From: UBA1309 sp047605645
GTDB lineage: Bacteria; Bacteroidota; Bacteroidia; Bacteroidales; Dysgonomonadaceae
Assembly: GCA_047605645.1 (NCBI GenBank)
Contig: JASGFJ010000017.1
Coordinates: forward strand, 1 to 64,000
Reading direction: 5' to 3'
Length of the DNA stretch: 64,000 nt
Shown: in pieces, positions 59,028-64,000 of the stretch
How the letters are laid out: each line of letters opens with the position of its first letter
How positions within the stretch are numbered: the stretch's first letter is position 1
Translations under genes and position numbers: made by a program
Notes under the pieces: model-generated
Told to the model about the DNA's origin: nothing
The model's database searches: none
The model's input: only the letters and a program-made list of their open reading frames with translations

Positions 59028-60665
59028 ATGAAGAAAAGTATTTTATTATCGATTTTGTCCTGCCTGTTTTGTGTGGCTGCGATTGCTCAAACGCAAAGTT
59101 TGGGAATTGATTATTTCAGAACAGGAGAATCGCAGATAGCAAAACAGATCTTTACGAATGAACTTGCATCAAATCCTGCACAATCTAACTATTATTTAGG
59201 AGAAATAGCTTTTGCTGAAGGAAATTTAGAGCAAGCAAAAGATTTTTATAGTAAAGCTCTATCTGCAAGTGCTGATTTTTCTTTAGCAAATGTAGGTCTA
59301 GGTAAATATTATTTAAAGAAAGGTGATCCCAAAGCAGCAGAAGACGCTTTTTCTACCGCTCTTAAGAAGAATAAGAAAGATGTGGAAGTATTAGTTGCCA
59401 TTGCAGAAGCCTATTTTTTGAATGGTCAGGAAGATAAAGCAAATGCAAAGATCGACGAAGCTATAAAGGCTAATAAAAAATCACCCCTTCCTTATGTTTT
59501 GCAGGGAGATATCCTGACTGCAAAAAATCAGCCGGGGGATGCTGCCGGAAAGTACGATATGGCCATTTACTTTGACCCGAATTACACTGTAGCTTATCTA
59601 AAATCTGCCCAGGTATATGAAGCTATCAATCCGGAGTCTGCTATTGAAAAGTTAAATAAGGTATTGGAAATAAATCCAAACTATATGTTAGCTTATCGTG
59701 ATCTTGGTCGTATATACACCAATACCGGTTTCTATCCCAAGGCTATTGAGAATTACAAACGTTTCTTTGACGGGAAAACATATTCTGTTGCTGATATCAC
59801 AAAATATGCTTCTGCTCTTTATTTCAACAAACAATACGATGAGGCAATTGCATTGTTGAAAGAAGGATTAGCTAAAGATCCGGATAATTTTGTGTTGAAC
59901 AGATTGTATATGTATACATTGGCTGATTCTAAGAAATATCAGGATGCATTGCCTGTCGCACAAAAATTCTTCTCTTTGCAAGCTAAAAAAACCGATAAGA
60001 TTTATCAGGATTATAAATCTTATGGTGATATTTTGATGAATAACAATCAGGCACAAGCTGCTGTAGAGGAGTATAAAGCTGCAATTGCTCTGGATTCGAC
60101 AAAAGTTTCGCTTTTTAAAGATATAGCAACAAGCTTTGCTGATAATAATCAGTTTGGTGAAGCGGCAGATTTTTATAGCAATTATATTGCAAAGTCTGAT
60201 ACGACCCTATTGGAAAGCTTAGACTTTTTTACTTTAGGACGTTATTATTATTATGCGGCAAATGTACTTCAAAAAGCAAATGCCGGAACTGCTGCGACAG
60301 ATAGTTCAAAAGCGCAAATTAAATCACTTTTGGCTAAAGCTGATGATGCATTCCGTGTTTTAGCAGAACGTAAACCTGATTCTTATTTAGGATTCTTGTG
60401 GAGAGCACGTACGAATGCGACACTAGATCCTGAAACGACGGAAGGACTCGCAAAACCATACTACCTTCAATTGATTCAAGTGATTACTTCTAAAGATGAT
60501 AAAGGAGCAGCTAATCCTAATGAATTAATTGAAGCATACCGATACATGGCATACTACTATTATTTGAAGGAGGACAAAGCTAACAGTATCGAATACTGTA
60601 ACAAACTTTTGGCTTTAGATCCGAACAATGCTGTTGCAAAACAACTGCTTGGTGTTCTTAAATAA
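59028..60665 (+). CDS. Periplasmic tetratricopeptide-repeat protein
   Basis: 545 residues. Signal peptide MKKSILLSILSCLFCVAAIA then Q. At least ten TPR units run from about 25 to 545, for example NYYLGEIAFAEGNLEQAKDF, LANVGLGKYYLKKGDPKAAE, AYRDLGRIYTNTGFYPKAIE and YRYMAYYYYLKEDKANSIEY. TPR arrays bind partner proteins. It follows the PstS-like gene by 28 bases and ends at a terminator. It is probably an envelope scaffold; specific partners are unknown. Confidence 0.85.
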   Translation: MKKSILLSILSCLFCVAAIAQTQSLGIDYFRTGESQIAKQIFTNELASNPAQSNYYLGEIAFAEGNLEQAKDFYSKALSASADFSLANVGLGKYYLKKGDPKAAEDAFSTALKKNKKDVEVLVAIAEAYFLNGQEDKANAKIDEAIKANKKSPLPYVLQGDILTAKNQPGDAAGKYDMAIYFDPNYTVAYLKSAQVYEAINPESAIEKLNKVLEINPNYMLAYRDLGRIYTNTGFYPKAIENYKRFFDGKTYSVADITKYASALYFNKQYDEAIALLKEGLAKDPDNFVLNRLYMYTLADSKKYQDALPVAQKFFSLQAKKTDKIYQDYKSYGDILMNNNQAQAAVEEYKAAIALDSTKVSLFKDIATSFADNNQFGEAADFYSNYIAKSDTTLLESLDFFTLGRYYYYAANVLQKANAGTAATDSSKAQIKSLLAKADDAFRVLAERKPDSYLGFLWRARTNATLDPETTEGLAKPYYLQLIQVITSKDDKGAANPNELIEAYRYMAYYYYLKEDKANSIEYCNKLLALDPNNAVAKQLLGVLK

Positions 60666-60706
60666 ATAACATCTTAGCTTCATTGCTGAGGCTTGATGGA
60701 CATTAT

Positions 60707-60743
60707 AAAAAAGGATTGCTTAATTTATTAGGCAATCCTTTTT
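60707..60743 (+). terminator. Terminator after the TPR gene
   Basis: AAAAAGGATTGC pairs with GCAATCCTTTTT around a 12-base loop, about 45 bases after the TPR stop. Confidence 0.85.
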
Positions 60744-61546
60744 ATTGCTGTGTCGTACATGATTACGAACTCGGTGCTGCAAGTCCACTACGGGGATAGG
60801 TCGCAACCAACCGTTAGTAGGGTGAGGCCAAATCGTGGCAAGGAGGAAATTTCTATTCGTTGTTGGCATCTGATACAATCTGTATGCAAAATCCCGGTAC
60901 GAGAAACACAACTATCTTATAAAGCTCAAGACAAAGTCGGGTTGCGAACAAAAATAAGCTTCTGAAACTATACGGATGTAGCAGCCTGAATGATGACATA
61001 TATCAGATGAAGGTTTGATTGTTTTGCCAGCTTGGTGCGCGCGGCGAGGGTATAGCGGAAGCATTGAACAAGGTTTGTTGTGAAATGTTTGCAGGTATTA
61101 CAGTAGATATGGCGCCAGTTTCCGTCTAAAAGCTATAGAGACTCCCAGAAGCCTTGCTAAGTATTGAAGAGTGAACTGTATTGTGAGATAATAAATGGAT
61201 AGTATCTTCTTAATAAAGAATCGGATCTTCGAAAGAGGCTTTTTACGCTAAAGTTCCGGCATCATGTGAGAAATATACGAACGTGATTTCGCGGAATAGA
61301 AACTGAATACAAGGTTGCTCCGCCGAAATATGGAGTGGTATTGACGTATGTCCGATTGCTTCGTGACGAGAGTGTTACATAGCGCTTTCTCATGGCCTTA
61401 AATATGAAGCTTCTTTTATTTACAGGATAGAGAGGTTATTAACAATTTCGCTAAGTTTTCAACAATAAATGAATTGTTTTGGATAATTAACATCCACTTC
61501 CCATAATTTATTCTTTAATTTGCTTTCTAAAATTATCAGTTTGTCT
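60744..61546. other. 800-base gene-free stretch before parA
   Basis: No open frame here resembles a protein. The first part (60773-60960) folds well and is less AT-rich than other intergenic DNA in the window (see the next entry). The last 130 bases are AT-rich and should hold the parA promoter, but no good -33/-7 pair was found. Confidence 0.5.
60773..61380 (+). ncRNA. Structured non-coding segment, possibly degraded group II intron domain I
   Basis: It starts GTGCTG, close to the GUGYG start of group II introns. ACTACGG (60787-60793) pairs with CCGTTAGT (60811-60818) with one bulge, capped by GGT-CGCA-ACC (60799-60808), and GCCA/TGGC follows at 60827-60839. The order resembles the 5' part of domain I in bacterial group II introns as I recall it, including a TAGTAGGGTGAGG segment. 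No domain V hairpin or reverse-transcriptase fragment was found, so it could instead be an unrelated RNA. Ends and strand are estimates. Confidence 0.3.
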
Positions 61547-62311
61547 ATGAGTAAGATTATAGCTCTGGCAAACCAGAAAGGTGGTGTAGGGAAGACTACT
61601 ACAACTATTAATCTGGCTGCCTCTTTAGCTGCCCTAGAAAAAAAAATTCTTGTTATTGATGCAGACCCTCAGGCAAATGCATCATCCGGTTTAGGTGTAG
61701 ACATTAAACAGGTTAAAAATACAGTATACGAATGTCTTATCTCTGGGGAAATTTTGCCAGATACTATCTGTAAAACAGAATTTGAAAGACTTGAAATAAT
61801 ACCTTCTCACATAAATCTTGTGGGAGCAGAGCTCGAAATGTTGAATCTCGAAAACCGGGAGAAACGTCTTTCGATGGTTCTTAACCCGATTCGAGATGAT
61901 TATGATTTTATTTTGATAGACTGCTCTCCATCACTGGGGTTGACAACTGTAAATGCGCTGACAGCTGCCGATTCGGTAATAATTCCTGTACAATGCGAAT
62001 ATTTTGCGCTTGAAGGAATAAGCAAATTGTTGAACACAATTAAAATCATTAAATCGAAGTTGAACCCTTCTCTTGAAATAGAGGGATTTCTACTCACAAT
62101 GTACGATGCACGTTTGCGATTAGCCAACCAGATTTACGAGGAGGTGAAAAGGCATTTTCAGGAACTCGTTTTCACAACAGTTATTCAGCGAAATGTGAAG
62201 CTTAGCGAATCTCAAAGTTTTGCGCAACCAGTACTTGTTTATGACGCTATGTCAAAAGGGGCTGTAAATCATATGCAGTTAGCTAAGGAGATTATCGAAA
62301 AAAATGCTTAA
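61547..62311 (+). CDS. parA: Chromosome-partitioning ATPase ParA (Soj)
   Basis: 254 residues from the ATG at 61547, which gives MSKIIALANQKGGVGKTTTT; an ATG 27 bases upstream only adds a hydrophobic stub. KGGVGKTT is the deviant Walker A, LVIDADPQANASSGLG is A', and FILIDCSPSLGLTTVNAL is Walker B. The rest (VQCEYFALEGISKLLNTI) is Soj-like. It works with ParB to move origin regions apart. parB follows 28 bases later. Confidence 0.96.
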   Translation: MSKIIALANQKGGVGKTTTTINLAASLAALEKKILVIDADPQANASSGLGVDIKQVKNTVYECLISGEILPDTICKTEFERLEIIPSHINLVGAELEMLNLENREKRLSMVLNPIRDDYDFILIDCSPSLGLTTVNALTAADSVIIPVQCEYFALEGISKLLNTIKIIKSKLNPSLEIEGFLLTMYDARLRLANQIYEEVKRHFQELVFTTVIQRNVKLSESQSFAQPVLVYDAMSKGAVNHMQLAKEIIEKNA

Positions 62312-62339
62312 TTTTGTATTTCCCGAAATTTTGTAATAA

Positions 62340-63257
62340 ATGACAAAGAAAACAGTATTAGGTAGAGGTCTGGATGCGCTCATTACTATTGAAGAAGTGA
62401 ATGCAGGTGGTTCCTCTTCCATCAATGAAATTGATATAAATAAAATTCATCCTAATCCGGATCAGCCACGACGTAGCTTTGATGAAGAAGCGTTGGCTGA
62501 ACTTGCTGTTTCTATCAGGCAGTTGGGTGTAATTCAGCCGATTGCAGTTCGCAAAGTTTCTGAAGATAATTACCTGATTATTGCCGGAGAGCGTCGCTAT
62601 CGGGCTTCCCTTTTGGCTGGAAAAAAGACTATTCCGGCCTATGTTCGTACTTTAGAGGACGAATCTGTCATGGAACTGGCTCTTATTGAAAATATTCAGC
62701 GTGAAGATTTAAATTCAATAGAGGTCGCTCTTGCATATCAAAATTTATTGGATAAAAACAATCTGACACAAGAGCAGTTAAGCGAAAGAATTGGTAAAAA
62801 GAGAACCACTATTGCCAATTATATTCGTTTGTTGAAACTCCCGGCAGAAATACAAATGGGAATCAAAGACAAGAAAATCGACATGGGGCATGCACGTGCT
62901 TTAGTCACCCTTGACGATGCTGCCAATCAGTTAAGCTTGTATGAATTGATTATCCATGAAGGCCTGTCGGTAAGAAGGGTAGAAGATATTGCTAGAAAAT
63001 TGAATAAAGGAGAATCGCTTGCCGATGCTATGCGTCAGGAAAAACCGATTTTGCCTAAAAAAGGAATAAAAGGAGTTTCCACTCCCGAAGAATTTGAATT
63101 ACTAAAGAAACATCTTTCTTCTTTTTTCAATACGAAGGTTCAATTCTCGTGCAATGAGCAGGGAAAAGGGAAAATTAGTATCCCATTCAAATCGAATGAA
63201 GAATTGGAGCGGCTTATTGCTATGTTTGATCAAATGAAGAATAAATCGCGTTCTTGA
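62340..63257 (+). CDS. parB: Chromosome-partitioning protein ParB (Spo0J)
   Basis: 305 residues. The start TKKTVLGRGLDALI is the ParA-interacting motif. The ParB/Srx CTPase domain follows (IHPNPDQPRRSFDEEALAEL, YLIIAGERRYRASLLAGKKT with the GERRxRA box, and ALIENIQREDLNSIEVALAY). A helix-turn-helix lies at about 140-165 (LTQEQLSERIGKKRTTIANY) and a dimerisation domain at the C-terminus. It binds parS. No parS-like 16-mer (TGTTTCACGTGAAACA type) was noticed in the window. Confidence 0.95.
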   Translation: MTKKTVLGRGLDALITIEEVNAGGSSSINEIDINKIHPNPDQPRRSFDEEALAELAVSIRQLGVIQPIAVRKVSEDNYLIIAGERRYRASLLAGKKTIPAYVRTLEDESVMELALIENIQREDLNSIEVALAYQNLLDKNNLTQEQLSERIGKKRTTIANYIRLLKLPAEIQMGIKDKKIDMGHARALVTLDDAANQLSLYELIIHEGLSVRRVEDIARKLNKGESLADAMRQEKPILPKKGIKGVSTPEEFELLKKHLSSFFNTKVQFSCNEQGKGKISIPFKSNEELERLIAMFDQMKNKSRS

Positions 63258-63267
63258 AATTCGTAAA

Positions 63268-63975
63268 ATGATAAGAGGTCGTATAATGTTCAAAACATGC
63301 TTCGTATTAATTTTAGCTTGTTGGTGCAGTCTTTCCGATTTAATGTCCCAAGAGGTAAAATTGCATACCGATTCTGTTTTGATGACTAAAAGAGATACTG
63401 CCCTTTTGGTTAACGGAAAAAAGAATGTTCCCCCGAGTCAGTTGAATACGGATATAAATCAATTTCACCCTATTCCGAAGAGAGCAGTAATTTATTCACT
63501 GATTTTTCCGGGATTAGGGCAGATATACAACAAGAAATATTGGAAATTACCATTGATTTATGGTGGATTTTTAGGATTGACGTATGCTGTAACCTGGAAT
63601 AATCGTTATTATCAGGATTATTCAAGAGCTTATAAGGATATTATGAGCGATGCACCGCGTGTGAATGATAGCTGGGTGGATTTTCTCCGGCCTAAAGTGA
63701 CAAGCGCCGATCAGGTGTCAGATGCGCAAATTACTCAATATCAAACGATATTTAAAAATAAGAAAAACTATTATCGCAGATATCGCGATTTAAGTATAAT
63801 TGGAATGTTTGGGCTTTATGCCGTTTGTGCAGTCGATGCCTATATCGATGCCCAACTATTTGATTTTGATATATCAGATGATGTATCTGTGCGTGTTGAA
63901 CCTGCTGTGTTGCCTACACAGTCTAAAGGTGTTGCAAGTGGTGCTTTGGGAGTAAACTGCAGCATTAAGTTTTAA
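63268..63975 (+). CDS. DUF5683-type membrane protein
   Basis: 235 residues; ATG at 63268 or 63286, the latter giving a tidier signal peptide (MFKTCFVLILACWCSLSDLM). HPIPKRAVIYSLIFPGLGQI, then YNKKYWKLPLIYGGFLGLTY, is the signature (P.GA...S...PG.GQ.YN.KYWK.P..Y). Hydrophobic segments lie near 75-105 and 175-195. Genes of this type commonly follow parB in Bacteroidales, with mltD and relA beyond, which would lie past the window end. The function is unknown. Confidence 0.8.
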   Translation: MIRGRIMFKTCFVLILACWCSLSDLMSQEVKLHTDSVLMTKRDTALLVNGKKNVPPSQLNTDINQFHPIPKRAVIYSLIFPGLGQIYNKKYWKLPLIYGGFLGLTYAVTWNNRYYQDYSRAYKDIMSDAPRVNDSWVDFLRPKVTSADQVSDAQITQYQTIFKNKKNYYRRYRDLSIIGMFGLYAVCAVDAYIDAQLFDFDISDDVSVRVEPAVLPTQSKGVASGALGVNCSIKF

Positions 63976-64000
63976 GGGATATTATATCCACATAATTGTT

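Noticed and set aside
60750..60965. Reading frames in the gap before parA
   Set aside because: No family resemblance on either strand; the bases are better explained by RNA-like stems.
60773..61380. RNase P RNA or tmRNA in the structured segment
   Set aside because: The diagnostic RNase P (GAGGAAAGTCC-type) and tmRNA end motifs are absent.

Overview
The window looks like a chromosomal segment of a Bacteroidales bacterium (phylum Bacteroidota). The evidence is a SusC/SusD pair in a pectin utilisation locus, a gldE-gldD pair beside ssb, an exbB-exbD-exbD-tonB cluster, a parA-parB-DUF5683 run, and many promoters of the Bacteroides type (TAnnTTTG at about -7). Shine-Dalgarno motifs are inconspicuous. 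The genus cannot be read from the sequence. All calls come from reading the sequence and from recalled family motifs; no search was run.

Layout. 0.1-0.35 kb: decayed IS66 orf2. 0.6-3.7 kb: corrinoid/iron-type ABC importer (binding protein, permease, ATPase) with a corrinoid adenosyltransferase embedded. 3.8-5.1 kb: divergent HxlR regulator and amidohydrolase. 5.5-9.5 kb: upp, purN, then acpP-fabF-rnc. 10-19.4 kb: Zn metallopeptidase, MFS exporter, SPFH protein with a small Arc-like protein, clpC, SLC13-type transporter. 19.7-24 kb: grpE-dnaJ, ssb, gldE-gldD. 24.2-31.7 kb: carboxyltransferase-type enzyme, outer-membrane barrel, an IS-scarred intergenic region, phosphopantetheinyl transferase, rmuC, nadB.

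31.7-47.6 kb is the main accessory block. It is a co-directional pectin locus: GH28, SusC, SusD, a third surface lipoprotein (FnIII/beta-helix), a second GH28, GH105, PL1 pectate lyase, CE8 pectin methylesterase and CE12 rhamnogalacturonan acetylesterase. Together these could bind, de-esterify and cleave homogalacturonan, take up the oligosaccharides, and remove unsaturated uronates. No hybrid two-component system, ECF sigma/anti-sigma pair or SusR-like regulator lies within or next to it.

47.8-64 kb is core again: mgsA, gcvT and pepT on the minus strand; SRP RNA followed at once by tRNA-Thr(TGT); a diacylglycerol-kinase-family lipid kinase; a YbaK deacylase; an aspartate kinase that resembles the ectoine-associated type; the ExbB/ExbD/ExbD/TonB energy module continuing into a PstS-like lipoprotein and a TPR protein; an 800-base gene-free, structured stretch; then parA, parB and a DUF5683 protein.

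The least explained items are: a terminator-like hairpin in the first codons of rnc; a terminator with no gene before it upstream of grpE; two matching IS-end scars, one beside a transposase fragment; a triple 23-base tandem repeat; a folded, possibly group II intron-derived segment before parA; an SRP RNA with an atypical apical loop; and the TonB-PstS-TPR gene set. I found no convincing wholly new system. The TonB-PstS-TPR set and the 60.8-61.4 kb RNA-like segment are the best leads.
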